A DNA stretch of 64,000 bases from positions 137,637,916-137,701,915 of the forward strand of contig OX375873.1 of the NCBI GenBank assembly GCA_947359465.1. The letters run 5' to 3'. The translations under genes and the position numbers were made by a program. The notes below the pieces were generated by a model. The model saw only the letters and a program-made list of their open reading frames with translations. It had not been told where the DNA came from and did not search any database. The stretch comes from Metellina segmentata (taxonomy: Eukaryota; Arthropoda; Arachnida; Araneae; Tetragnathidae). Positions 34,470 through 45,479 of the stretch are shown piece by piece (positions within the stretch are counted from its first letter, which is position 1; the number at the start of each line of letters is the position of its first letter).

Positions 34470-34637
34470 TTAAAAAATGCAATTCGGTAGTTTGATTTCC
34501 CAGACAGGTTTTGACCCAAATACGCTTTTGAAATCGAAACAGTACTGGGGCGAGAACGAAAAGTGTGACTTACTTCTTACAATAGTGTTTTATTTGTGAT
34601 TTTAGAATTAGAGGTAAGTATGGTAGGACGGTATTGT

Positions 34638-35137
34638 AATTAACCTCGTTCTGGAGCTACACGACGGGCTATTGACGATGATGCAAGATCGATCCCTAAG
34701 GGAAAGTAATGGTAATGGTAATTTTTAGTTAACGTCGTACTAGAGCAACACAACGGGCTATTGACGACGGTCCGGGATCAGTCCCTTAAGGAAAAGATCC
34801 GAGGACAACACCTCGTAATTTTGAACCACGGTCAGATGACGAAGCAACACCTGAGCTGGCACCCCACTCTCCAAACTTCCACGCCAACCCAACGTGAGAA
34901 CTTTCGGCCACGACAGATTTAAGGTGCACCAGCCGCCTCTACACCATACGTTTACAAACATCCATGCCCGAACCCGGATTCGAACCAGGAACCTTCCGAT
35001 CTAGAGGCTAACACCTTAACCACTATACCGGTTGGTCGGCCCCTAAGGGAAAGATCCAAGCACAACATCACGTCATTTTGAACCACGGTCAGATGACGAG
35101 GCAGCACCTGAGCTGGCACCCCACTCTCTACGGTTAG
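34638..35137 (-). repeat. SINE interrupted by another SINE
   Basis: The older copy is in two parts, 34638-34706 (tail) and 35042-35137 (body). The 13-bp sequence CCCTAAGGGAAAG is present at both breakpoints (34694-34706 and 35042-35054), showing insertion of the copy at 34707-35041. Confidence 0.85.
34707..35041 (-). repeat. SINE, type-1 head, full length, nested
   Basis: Complete minus-strand copy: tail GGTAATTTTTAGTTAACGTC, body, then the type-1 head with B-box complement GGATTCGAACCAGG and A-box complement CCTTAACCACTATACCGG. It closely resembles the copies at 36917 and 63150, so it is recent. 13-bp target duplication (see the surrounding entry). Confidence 0.93.
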
Positions 35138-35309
35138 CATCCTCGACAGAACTAGCCATTTTCGTTTCCTTCTTAGCCTCTGGCAGAAATTCAGTGGACA
35201 AATGAAAAATGTTTAGATGCAAAAAGGTTTCAGTTTAAAAAATAGCATAACGGCTTAATGAGATTTTAATGATGAATATTTAAAAAAGATTTTTGCATTT
35301 TTTTACTAA

Positions 35310-36847
35310 CTAGGGGGCTCCGCCCCCTGCTCGCTTACGCTCGCCAACCCCCGGGGATTGCTGCGCAATCCCATTTGGTTTGCTTCGCAAACCAACACTC
35401 CTTTCACAGATGTCATTTGGTTTGCTTCGCAAACCAACATTCCTTTCACAGAGTGAAACTATCTGAATAATTCGTATTATGCTGATTTCACTTTCCGGTA
35501 CATAACGTCACAGCGAGGGCTTCGCGCCCTGCTCGCTTACGCTCGCCGACCCCGGGGATTGCTACGCAATCCCGTTTGGTTTGCTTTCTCAAACCAATAC
35601 TTCTTTCGCAATTGATTTCACTTTTTTTTGCTTTAACACTTAATGCACCCTAAACTAATAGCCGCATCAGTAAAAAATCTTCTGTATCTTGTTCCCTGTA
35701 CAATTTTAAGTAAACAGTGTTAATATCAATACATTGTACTTTGTCGGTAAACTGTCTTGAGAACAGAGGGAAAAAAGCGAGCCTTTTTCCTCGCCAAATA
35801 AAAAGAAATCGTTTTTATGGCAATTGTTGCTACGATAAATTTGATATCTGGCAAACCCGATAGTAGAAAATGCAACCCACTGCTGTTTGCCGAACCAGCT
35901 ATGCGAACTGAAAAATACGAAATTTGTGTCACCAACTTTTGATTGCATCGAATTTATTTATGAACCAATTTTAAAAATAATTGTACCGTAAGAAAGAGTA
36001 CATTGTGAGGTATACTGCAATATTTTTAAAATTAAAAACTAACAGTAATACTATATAGATATGACCATTTTAGTTTTGTATCGGAAGTTACGATCTGAAA
36101 GTTCCGAAAATTGTATGACCTACTTTTAATTGCATCGATTTTGTTTATTAACCAATTTGAAAAATAATTGTACCATAAGAAAGAGTGTAATGTAGTGTAT
36201 TCAGTGATGTTCTCAAATTTAAAAAATAATGGTTTTTGCCGTAGACATAACGGTTTTAACAAAACGTAGCGAAAATATCCGAAGATTCCGAATTTTGTAT
36301 CACGAACTTTTGATCGCATCCAATTTAATTATTAACCGATTTCAAAAATAATAGTACCGTAAGAAAGAGTATATTCTGAGGTATACTGCGATATTTTAAA
36401 AATTAAAAACTAATAGTAATTAGATATAGATACGGCAGTTTTAATAAAAAGTAACAAAAATGTCCCGATTTTTCCCGAATTTCAAAAAAATATTATCAAG
36501 AACCACATTTAAATTTCAAAAAAAACTCGACGAGCTGCAAAAATTTACGTTGAGAGGTACTCTTAAAAAAAACTCACGACTAAAGACTGAAATTTTGAAT
36601 GTGTTTTGCTCACTCGCGGAAGAAATTTCACTTCTTCAACTTTAACACTTAATAAAACCTAAACTAATAGCCGCATCGGAAAAAAATCTTAATAATTATC
36701 CAGGGAATACTATGAAGAACAAAGCATGTTAATTTCATATTTTTCCGATCAGTACTTTCTCGGGAAACCGTCTAAGAATGGAGCTAAACAACAAAAATTT
36801 CAATTCTTCGGCGGCGGCGGCGGTAACTTTTTTTTAATATAGAGAGA
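35310..36847 (-). mobile_element. Non-autonomous Helitron, family B, with two 3' termini in series
   Basis: The minus-strand 3' end is CTAG at 35310-35313 (A before it on the plus strand), next to the hairpin GGGGGCTCCGCCCCC. The 5' TC is at 36846-36847 followed by T. A second copy of the terminal block (GAGGGCTTCGCGCCCTGCTC, then GCTTACGCTCGCCGACC) starts at 35517. The inner part is made of repeated ~300-bp segments (ACTTTTGATTGCATCGAATT / ACTTTTAATTGCATCGATTT / ACTTTTGATCGCATCCAATT). No helicase. Confidence 0.85.
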
Positions 36848-36916
36848 TTTTTACGATAGTTTTGGAAATGGGAAAGGGACATTAAGGTGCGAAATAAAGG
36901 AAAGTCATAAAGTTAA

Positions 36917-37255
36917 ATCCGACCAACCGGTATAGTGGTTAAGGTGTTAGCCTCTAGATAGGAAGGTTCCTGGTTCGAATCCGGGCCCGGGCATGGATGT
37001 TTGTAAACGTATGGTGTAGAGGCGGCTGGTGCACCTTAAATCTGTCGTGGCCGAAAGTCCTCACGTTGGGTTGGCGTGGAAGTTTGGAGAGTGGGGTGCC
37101 AGCTCAGGTGTTGCTTCGTCATCTGACCGTGGTTCAAAATTACGAGGTGTTGTCCTCGGATCTTTCCCTTAAGGGACTGATCCCGGACCGTCGTCAATAG
37201 CCCGTTGTGTTGCTCTAGTACGACGTTAACTAAAAAATTACCAATTACCAATTAC
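36917..37255 (+). repeat. SINE, type-1 head, full length with 11-bp target duplication
   Basis: Reference copy for the family. GACCAACCGGTATAGTGGTT begins the tRNA-like head; A box TATAGTGGTTAAGG at about 36930, B box GGTTCGAATCC at about 36971. The body runs from GTGCACCTTAAATCTGTC to TTCGTCATCTGACCGTGG; the tail is TACGACGTTAACTAAAAAAT followed by ATTACC repeats. CATAAAGTTAA flanks both sides (36906-36916 and 37256-37266). Confidence 0.95.
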
Positions 37256-37324
37256 CATAAAGTTAAGATTAAAAAAGGAAAGTAAGATTTCCATTATCTA
37301 AATTTAAGAGTTAAAAATACACGG

Positions 37325-37625
37325 TTTAGCTGCAGCCCTGATAGAAGAAATAACGGAATGGCAACAGGAAGGCTTCGAGTTCGAATCCAACTAAAAACGC
37401 CGTGTAGAAAGGGAGCTTGTGCACGCTAAATGTGTCGTGACCTCAAAAACGTTGGCGTGGTGTGGAAGTTTGGAGAGTGGAATGCAAGATCAGGTGTGTC
37501 GTTGTCATCCGACCGTGGTTCAAAATAACATGGTCGGATCTTACCCTTCGGGTTCGATTCCAGACCGTGGCTAGTAGCCCGTTGTGTTACTCCAGTGTGA
37601 TTTTAATTAAAATACCTACCAACCT
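37325..37625 (+). repeat. SINE, type-2 head
   Basis: Head GCAGCCCTGATAGAAGAAAT, B box TCGAGTTCGAATCCAACT, body TGGTGTGGAAGTTTGGAGAG, tail TGTGATTTTAATTAAAATAC. Confidence 0.85.
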
Positions 37626-37744
37626 TTGTAATAGTGCAGTTGCAGTTTGTTAGTTTGGAAATAATGAAAATTACAACTTATAGTTAGTGAATAAGATGTA
37701 AATTATCAACTCGTCTTTCGGCACAGTTCGAACACTCGCAGTAA

Positions 37745-38090
37745 TTGGTAATTTTTAATTATCATCGTACTACAGCAACTCAACGGGCTAGTGACGGCGG
37801 TCCGGGATCAATTCCTAAAGCTCCCTTGAATCATGGTCAGATGACGAGGCAACATCTCAGCTGGCACCCACTCTCCAAACTTCCACATCAACGAGGACTT
37901 TCGGCCACGACAGATTTAAGGTGCACCAGCCGCCTCTACACCATAAGCTTACAAACAACCATGCACTGACCCAGATTAGAACCATCTGACTAGATCTTCC
38001 GATCTAGAGGCTAACACCTTCACCACTATACCGGTTGGTCGGCCCTCTAAGGGAAAGAACCGAAGACAACACCACGTATATTTTTTTACC
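37745..38090 (-). repeat. SINE, type-1 head, followed by a SINE body scrap
   Basis: Minus-strand copy 37745-38044 (tail GGTAATTTTTAATTATCATC, head ending ACCGGTTGGTCGG). Directly after the head is CTCTAAGGGAAAGAACCG, the same junction seen in the nested pair at 34707-35041, so it probably also landed in an older SINE whose other half is lost. Confidence 0.85.
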
Positions 38091-38895
38091 ACTTCGGAGA
38101 CCCACGGAGAACACCCGATTCGTTAAAAGTCGTCATCGACTTTCGAAATCTGAGAAACGCGTGAGATATTATATGGAACTAAGTTCTATTCGACTTCCAG
38201 TCTAAACACGACCTTGCCCTGTTGACTTCAAACTACTTCAGAACAAAAACGTGAACGGGTTAAGAAGACCTCTGCATATGGAAAGAGTGTGAGGGAGCTT
38301 TCCAGAATTCCAGACACGAAGTCATAACATAAATAAACCAAACATCGCGTCGTACTCTGAACAGGAGGCGAAGTGTCCAAACCCCCTGTCCGAATGACAG
38401 TGCCAAACTGCGCTTCGGTCAAATACCGTATTGTTTCTCGTTGAGTGCTTTTTTTTTTGTCTTCCAGAAGTTCCTCATTTTTTGAGAACTGCCCCATAAG
38501 TTGACATAAATAAACACCAGTTCGGTGGAGACCTCTACGACTGCAGCTGTTCCTCTGGCAGGGTGCCCGAAGCAGGCCGGTTGCGTCAAAATCATGCGCC
38601 AACTCCCCCACCCCCCAGCGACTCCACCCCCTCCGAATGTACTTTTTCCGATAAAGTTCTTCAAGAGCGCGTCCCTGTCAAAGCTTTTTCTGTTTCGAAA
38701 CAACTTTGAACTTTTGGGGTTTCCTATGAACCAGTGACACTTAAGAAGTTATTGCGTGGGGTCACGGTTGTCTCCAATGGAGACATTAGGTCAAATATCG
38801 GTCTATGTGCAAATTTCTTGAATTATAACTCTCCTGGAAATCTGGAGGTATCTCCTACTTGGAACAAAACTAACCAGATCTTGATGGATGAGGCA
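38091..38895. other. Unrecognised region
   Basis: No supported gene. A minus-strand frame of 127 codons (38228-38611) overlaps another minus frame and has no motif. Origin unknown. Confidence 0.3.
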
Positions 38896-39206
38896 GGTAG
38901 GTAATTTAATTAACGTCGTGCTGGAGCAACATAACGGGTTATTCAACTCCGGGAACAATCCCAACGAGAAAGATCCCAGGACAATACCATATCATTTGAA
39001 CCACGGACAGATGACGAGGCAACATCTATGAGCTGGCACCACACTCTCCAAACGTCCACACCATGCCAACGTGAGGACGTTTGAGGCTGCGACAGATTCA
39101 ATGTGCACCAGCCCTCTTTTTTACACGACGCGGTCTTTGGTTGGATTTGAACTCGCAATCCTCCGGTTGCTAATCCGGTACTCTTCCAACCATGCTACCG
39201 AGGGGC
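38896..39206 (-). repeat. SINE, type-2 head, full length
   Basis: Tail AATTTAATTAACGTCGTGCT, body ATCATTTGAACCACGG, head with GGTTGGATTTGAACTCGCAA and CTCTTCCAACCATGCTACCG. Confidence 0.88.
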
Positions 39207-39247
39207 CTTGATGAATTAAATATATTGTTATTAGAGCAAATATTGGT

Positions 39248-39450
39248 AGCGCGGTGGGCATACCCCCAAAATGCAAGTCTCGTGGCCTATGATCGAATGA
39301 GAAAGTGTTGTGTTTATGTCAGACAAACCAATACGAGAAAGCAGCTAAATGAGAAATAGTATTTTAAGTTTCGGTTGTGGTGGGTTGGGTTTTATATAGC
39401 ACAAGGATCATACTTGACCAAGCTGAACTAAGCATGGCACAAAAAACAGT
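39248..39450 (+). repeat. Second tRNA-derived repeat family, copy 1
   Basis: Begins with an A-box-like GTAGCGCGGTGGGCATACCC and continues AAGTCTCGTGGCC, GACAAACCAATACGAGA, TTTCGGTTGTGGTGGGTTGG and CTTGACCAAGCTGAACTAAG. The same sequence is on the minus strand at 58134-58318. Not related to the main SINE. No clear B box, so the tRNA origin is tentative. Confidence 0.65.
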
Positions 39451-39532
39451 GAGTAATGGACATACACTTACAAGGAAATTTTCACTGACACGGAACACGG
39501 AAATACTTCAGCTTAAAAACCTTCAGCTTTTC

Positions 39533-39787
39533 AGCGCATGGATGTTTGGAATCGTATGGTGTAGAGGCGGCAAGTGGAACTTAAATCTGTCGTGGCCAAA
39601 AGTCGTCATGTTGGATTGATGTGAAAGTTTGGAGAGTGGGGTGCTAGCTCAGGTGTTGCCTCGTCATCTGACCGTAGTTCAAAATGACGTGGTGTTGTCC
39701 TCGGATCTTTCCCTTCGGGGATTGATCTCGAACCGTCGTCAGCAGCCCGTTGTGTTGCTCTAGTACGACGTTAGTTGAAAATTACCA
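39533..39787 (+). repeat. SINE, head truncated; right half of it mirrored downstream
   Basis: Starts in the type-1 region CATGGATGTTTGGAATCG, body, tail TACGACGTTAGTTGAAAATTACC. With the copy at 39833-40096 it forms a large inverted repeat that extends outward beyond the SINE (CTTCAGCTTTTCAGCG). Confidence 0.85.
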
Positions 39788-39832
39788 AATTATTCCATTA
39801 AACCACATTGTAGGACCATCGTAATTTGGTCC

Positions 39833-40096
39833 TTTTTTAATTAACGTCGTACTAGAGCAACCCAACGGGCTATTGACGATGGTCCGGGATCAATTCCCTA
39901 AGATAAAGACCCGAGGAGAACACCACGTCATTTTGAACCACGGTCAGATGACGAGGCAACACCTGAGCTAGCACCCCACTCTCCAAACTTTCACACCAAT
40001 CCAACATGACGACTTTCGGCCACGACAGATTTAAGGTCCACTTGCCTCCTCTACACCATACGCTTCCAAATATCCATGCGCTGAAAAGCTGAAGCT
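39833..40096 (-). repeat. SINE, mirrored partner
   Basis: Minus-strand copy whose outer edge CGCTGAAAAGCTGAAG is the exact complement of the sequence before the copy at 39533, so the pair is an inverted duplication rather than two independent insertions. Confidence 0.85.
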
Positions 40097-40330
40097 TTCT
40101 GCGTGTGATCGCCTCAACAAATTTAACCTAATTTACAAAATGGTGAATGCAATAAGAGTGAACGCGGCTATCATCCATGTAACATTGATATCAGGGATAG
40201 TATTCAGCTCTTTTTACTCCTTTAAAATCAATGATATGTAACACAGACAGGTTGTCAGGCCGAACGCTTCAAATACTTTAGACTGCACAGTTTTCATCAA
40301 TTATTTATTTTTTCATTACCTCAACCCATA

Positions 40331-40559
40331 TCGCACCCCGGCAACAAAAGTGACACAGGTCAAAAAATGTTATGTCATTGAAAAATATGTATGATATTAC
40401 TATTCTATAGAATATAATAGAAGTTATACCACCATAAATACTTACCTAAAATTTACAAGAAGCTTATACTATTTCAATATATGTTTTATAGTATCTTTAA
40501 GTTGATGTCTCTCAAATTCTGTAATTTTGAGTAGTGTCACTTTTCTTGCCGGGGTGCGA
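40331..40559. mobile_element. MITE with 26-bp inverted ends, TA target
   Basis: Left TCGCACCCCGGCAACAAAAG continuing TGACAC; right (minus strand) TCGCACCCCGGCAAGAAAAG continuing TGACAC. TA on both outer sides. 229 bp, no coding capacity. A Tc1/mariner-type MITE is likely. Confidence 0.85.
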
Positions 40560-40609
40560 TATATTTCTATGACGTCATATTTGACGTAATCTGGCCCTAA
40601 CCTGTTAAG

Positions 40610-40905
40610 GACGTAGTAGACAGGTTGTAAGAGCAGTGGATTAGAAATCGGAGGGTTGCGAGTTAGAATCCAAACAAAGACCGTCGTGTACAAAGGGGGC
40701 TGGCGCACATTGAATCTGTCGTAGCCTCACGTTGGCGTAGTGTGGAAGTTTAGAGAGTAAGTTGCCAGCTCAGGTGTTGCCTTGTCATCTGACCGCGGTT
40801 CAAAATGGCGTGGTGTTGTCCTCGAATCTTCCCCGTTGGGAATGATCCCGGAGTAGAATAGCCCGTTGTGTTGCTCTAGTAAGACGTTAATTAAATTACC
40901 TGGCA
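40610..40905 (+). repeat. SINE, type-2 head, full length
   Basis: GGTTGTAAGAGCAGTGGATT, GGTTGCGAGTTAGAATCCAA (mutated B box), body, tail TAAGACGTTAATTAAATTACC. Confidence 0.85.
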
Positions 40906-41906
40906 ATAAAATTAAAAATTCTGCTGCACATGGAGTCTGTTCCCTATACAAATCTAAACCGTTTAACCCAATCCTAGCCAAATTTGGAACTCTTTTTCTT
41001 CAGAACCCTGCGGTAACGATAAGCTACGAATTGATATCCGTACGATTTTTCCTACGAGTGCAGAGGGGTGTAGAGACAATTTCAAATCCAAATAGAAATA
41101 ACATTGAGGATAATTAAGGGAGAGGTAAAAACTCTGATTTTTTTTACCAGCGTTGTTGAAAGAGCAATTTTTTTTTTCAAAACAAATATTTTCACAGAAT
41201 TCAAATTTTAATGCTGTTATATTTTTTGAAAATATAAATAAACCTTGAATATTTGATTGTTGATATAAGTATGTTTAAAATATTTAATTTTTTTACATAA
41301 CTTACTTTTTGTAATGAAATGAATCTGAAGTGAAAAGCACGAGCGAAAAATCTGCTGTGAAAACACATCACCAAAGCGTGATTTTGCTACTCGGTATCTG
41401 GTAACACAAGAATTAATGTTCTTTTCTTATAAATTTGATTTTAAGTTCTGTATTTATGTGTTCTGAGTTGAGACAACGAAATGGTACGGTTATATTTGAG
41501 CAGTTCTAAGCATTATAAATCTGTGTTCTTTTTGTAACTAAATCAATATAATCTGAATATTGTTCAAAAGACTTTTTTCGAATTGGTCTCTTTTCTGAAT
41601 ATAAGAAGGAAAATCGAAATTCAACACGCTTGCTCATATCTTCATTTTTCAAAATTCTACATTTCTTCACTATCCGAAATTTTTATTTTGGTTTGTATTT
41701 ATGTGTGTGTCCTAGTATTTTGCAAGTTACAAATAAACTGTTTAGGAGTTAAATTTAATGAATTATTCATATTCTGCAAAATATCGCTAGACGTGAGAAA
41801 TTTCATGGCGGTAAATATGAATATTTTGACCAACTTTCCTTAAAAAAGTTTGTTTGAATATATTATGGTTTGAAGAGAGTTCCCTCTTTCATCGAAATAA
41901 ATAAAA
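40906..41906. other. AT-rich region, nothing recognised
   Basis: Frames up to 86 codons without motifs. No element ends other than the Helitron that follows. Confidence 0.35.
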
Positions 41907-42356
41907 CTAGGGTGCTTGCCCCCTGCTCGCTGACGTTCATTGGTTCGCTGCGGTCGATCAATAAGGACAAGTGTCCTAGCATAAGGGATTGTTTACTAAA
42001 TATTATATTCCAAAAAAATACTTTTTTAAATATGAATTTGTTTTGCTACAGAACAGTTATACAGTACCTCTGAAATCAGAACTCAAACAATTTGGAATTC
42101 AAATGAAAACTTAGAGCAAATTTTCACTCGAGAGAAATGTGAGCGCTACTTTGCAAATCAACTTCCCAACATGTTTTAAGCTGCAACATCTCGATTAATA
42201 TTCATTCTTTTTTCAATAAAATTTCATCCTATAACGCTATAAATTCAATTGAGGCGCGAGGATTCGTGGTAAACAAACAATCGTACAGTGGTGCCAAAAC
42301 GCGATAAAAAAATAACGTATTTTTTGTGTGCCACGTAAGAGAATTATGTATATAGA
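41907..42356 (-). mobile_element. Non-autonomous Helitron, family A, copy 3 (shortened)
   Basis: CTAG at 41907-41910 (A before), 5' TC at 42355-42356 (T after). It shares the terminal GCCACGTAAGAGAATTATGT, the ATTTCATCCTATAACGCTAT block and AAGGGATTGTTTAC with copies 1 and 2, and lacks the middle part with the open frame. Confidence 0.88.
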
Positions 42357-43699
42357 TATACAAAAAAAATGCGTTTAAATAAGTTGTTTAACTTCTTATT
42401 TTAAAATTACCGGTATACAAAGTTCAAATAGTCATTTCAAAATAAGACAGGTTATACAAAAGTTAAAAGGGGTGGCCATGCGTTGCAATTCAAAAATCCT
42501 GCTAAATTTTGAGGGATTTTTATAACAATTAAAATCAATTAAACTTGCATTTCTTTTCTTGTTTCCAGGGTGTTATCGAAAGCTGGTAAATCTTGGAATC
42601 CATAGTCCAAGAAACTACATCTATCATTCCAAATAGGTACGTGGTTTGTATTTAGAAACCGCATCTCTGAATTTAAATAAACGCCACAAGGATTCACTGT
42701 AGAACTGATTGTTAATTGGAGTAAAGCGAATTTTAAAAAAAAGTTTGATGATCTGGAAATATCATTGTTTGAATCTTGAAAATTTTGGATTTTTTTGTCT
42801 TGGGTGTACAGAATGTTGAATTTGCTTACTTTACTAGTTGAAGCTATTCTACTGCAATTTTGATACCTGTAAAACATTCGTTAAAAACAGATATTTTCTT
42901 TTTTTAAACGCCGTGAAATGACATGTGTTCTAAAAATTTGTAATCGATTTGAATTTGTTGTCTGTACATTTAGTTTAAAAACGAGATCCGTTATTCCACG
43001 TGCCGCTGAGTGGAATTTTCAAGGAAATATGTATTTGCGTCAAGCTAAATTAATCACATATACCGAAACAGTTTAAATTACCAACCTTTTACAATGGTGA
43101 TGATATTCGGAAACACCACAGCCCTGGTGCACAAGTGCCACAATTATAAAAACATTTGATAGGGTAACTGAATGCATAGCCACACGCCGGAAGTTCGCCC
43201 TTTTTACAGGAAATGGACTTAATTGGCATTCATAATCACTCCAAAACTCTAATACTTCTGTAGTTGTTGCTTTAGTAGACCTTTTAAAACCTTGTGTAAT
43301 TCCTCTTACAACAGGGGTTTGATTAGTGTAAAATGGATTATAAACATGTATACGTATTTGTGTCCAAAGTAAATAGGAGAAACCATGAAAAAGTTAAAAT
43401 AGTGTTGAGAAGTTATTTTCTTTTCTCTTAAGTGATGCTCACATCTTACTATAAAAGAGAAGCGATTAGTCTGATCACTTTTCAAACAACATTTAGCCGA
43501 TTCAAACCTAATAACGCCAGATATTTCTGTGCTTAGTTTAAAGTATTCCTTAGATTCACTTCTATATGCTCTGGCGAGACGTAAAACCATAGAATATATT
43601 TTAATATTCTATAATAAATAATTACTTTTCTATAACTAATCCAGAGAGAATCCATTTGTTCCAAACGTCGTGACCAACAGATTATGAGTGGTCTAAAGT
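42357..43699. other. AT-rich region, nothing recognised
   Basis: Two minus-strand frames (42539-42877, 112 codons; 43306-43590, 94 codons) have no known motifs and low-complexity composition. No paired ends found. Confidence 0.3.
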
Positions 43700-43833
43700 A
43701 CTGGTTGCTAAACCTTTCATTCCACGGACCCTTTGAAACTAAAAAATGTTCACGGACCCCTTGAGATATTATTAAATAAAATAGGACATATGCTAAACCT
43801 TCATAGGACCCTAGTGTTCCGTTTATTTCACCA
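43700..43833. mobile_element. hAT-like terminus fragment
   Basis: ACTGGTTGCTAAACCTTTCA, TTCCACGGACCCTTTG and a second CACGGACCCC have the form of hAT-type ends with subterminal repeats. The right end is not seen. A Helitron is inserted at its right edge. Confidence 0.4.
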
Positions 43834-44640
43834 CTCGCTGAATAACCCGGCGTTGCTCGGGTTGGAATGTTTAAATGTGGATAGAAAAGTGAATTAGAAT
43901 AATCACTTTCGTTACATAGAAAAATGCAATCATTTAAGTTGTACGGAAAATACTTTTTAACTTCGTTTTAACTTTTTCATATCTACCAGTCCCCGTCCTT
44001 TGTTGTTAATGGATTGGAGGAGACATTTCTCTAAATTTCAACAATTTAATGGATAATTAACAAACGATTATATACACAATGACAATGAAAAAAGTTTCTG
44101 CAAGGTACATCTTTACCACCTGGACATCGTTTTAGGTTCTCTTTCTTCTTTCGAGTGGTGTCTCTTGTCTCGGGAGCTTGCTGGATCCTCATTGGCTCGT
44201 TTTCGCCAATCGCTGACCTGCTGATGTAATGATCGCCATCCGAACGCCTTGCGTCACATGAATGATGAAATCGTGAGAATTTCTTGCATCATTGCGTAAT
44301 CCCGGTACTGCATGTATGATTTATGAAAGTTGGTAATGCTCAAATATGACCGCGATATTTCCCTGTGTTGAGTTTCCTATAGAACGTGTTTCCTTGGGAA
44401 TATTCATTTATTGCAAGAAAACAAACCTTAGATTTTAAAATTATGGCTTTGACGGGCATTTTTAGGACTAGATGTGTGCCAATTTTCATAGCTACAGATG
44501 GGTCTGAAGACAGGAAAGTAATAGCCTATGTTTTCCGCAGTGTTCTAAAGTATAAGTGTACCAACTTTGGTACGCATTGGTCAAACGGTGTAGATTTGTT
44601 ATAGAGAATACACACACATCCTTTTTATTATACATATAGA
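43834..44640 (-). mobile_element. Non-autonomous Helitron, family D
   Basis: The left side reads CTCG (mutated CTAG) then CTGAATAACCCGGCGTTGCTC, the usual complement of a GAGCAACGCCGGGTTATTCAG Helitron end. The 5' TC is at 44639-44640 followed by T (minus strand TCTATATGTATAATAAAAAG). The part near the 5' end contains GTGTGTGTATTCTCTATAAC and a GTGCCAATTTTCATAG block analogous to other families. No helicase. Confidence 0.8.
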
Positions 44641-45479
44641 TAATAATAAAGAGTAAAATATTTAGATCGATTTTAAACATATTATAAAACTTGAACACTT
44701 CCAATCAAGGATTAGTGTTGACGATGCAACGTTCTGAAACAGAGAACTAGAGTTCTTAAATGAAATAAACGGAAAGTATTAGCAAAACTTGTTTATCGAA
44801 ATGTATCAGAATTAAAGGGCTATGCTTTTTTGCAATTATCTTAAAAGAGTTTGGTTTAATGTCTCGTAATTTCAATATTGAGTTCCACTCCAACTTTTAA
44901 ATCTTTTTATTTCCTCTTTAAGGATTTCTTTCCTTTAAAGTTCTATATCTTGAATAGGGATATATTACGTGTTTCCCGTGGAATCTTGCCGTGGACCAGT
45001 CTGGTAACTGCGAGAGAACTGCGAAATAAATCGCAAGAATATTTGCGTCCGGTCACTGACTTGGAAAGAGGCGTCCATTTATAATTAAACAGGCTGCCAC
45101 TAAATCAATGAAAGAATTGAGGGCAAAGAGAAGGTAAATTTTACTGAGACTAATCGTGGTTACGGTGAAAAAAAAATGGCCCAATCTTTAGATTTCGTGG
45201 AATCTTACCGTGAGAATAACTACAGGTCATGTTTGTTCTTTTTGTCTACGGATCAACGAGTCAACAATTAAGAGACTTTGATATCTTAAAGTTTTGCCAA
45301 CGACAATTTGTGGCATAAATGTGATGCTTTTTGTGTATTTAACTGTCCGATTAAAAAACAATACCCTCCAAATAATTTCGACGCGATATTTCGCCCATCA
45401 AGATCTGACCAACTTTGCTAATGACACGGTATAGAGATATCGTTGAGTTTTTTTACATTTTGAAGATCTAGTCTGTTTG
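44641..45479. other. Non-coding, with a palindromic MITE left end
   Basis: About 45362-45425 matches the TTAA palindromic MITE left end (ACCCTCCAAATAATTTCGAC, GCGATATTTCGCCCATCAAG, TTTGCTAATGAC). Its right end was not found; the SINE at 45480 may lie inside it. The rest is unrecognised. Confidence 0.45.

Noticed and set aside
36921..36990. Possible tRNA gene (good A and B boxes)
   Set aside because: The same unit heads many SINE copies and is followed by the SINE body; the arms do not fold into a proper cloverleaf by eye.
38100..38190. Frame reading VVIDFRNL, reminiscent of a retroviral-type reverse transcriptase motif
   Set aside because: Stops follow at once and none of the neighbouring RT motifs is present in any frame; a single short match is not enough.
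42539..42877. 112-codon minus-strand frame
   Set aside because: Low-complexity composition and no domain; long chance frames are expected in 64 kb.
44386..44604. 72-codon frame inside a Helitron
   Set aside because: Lies in the non-coding 5' part of the element; no Rep or helicase motif.
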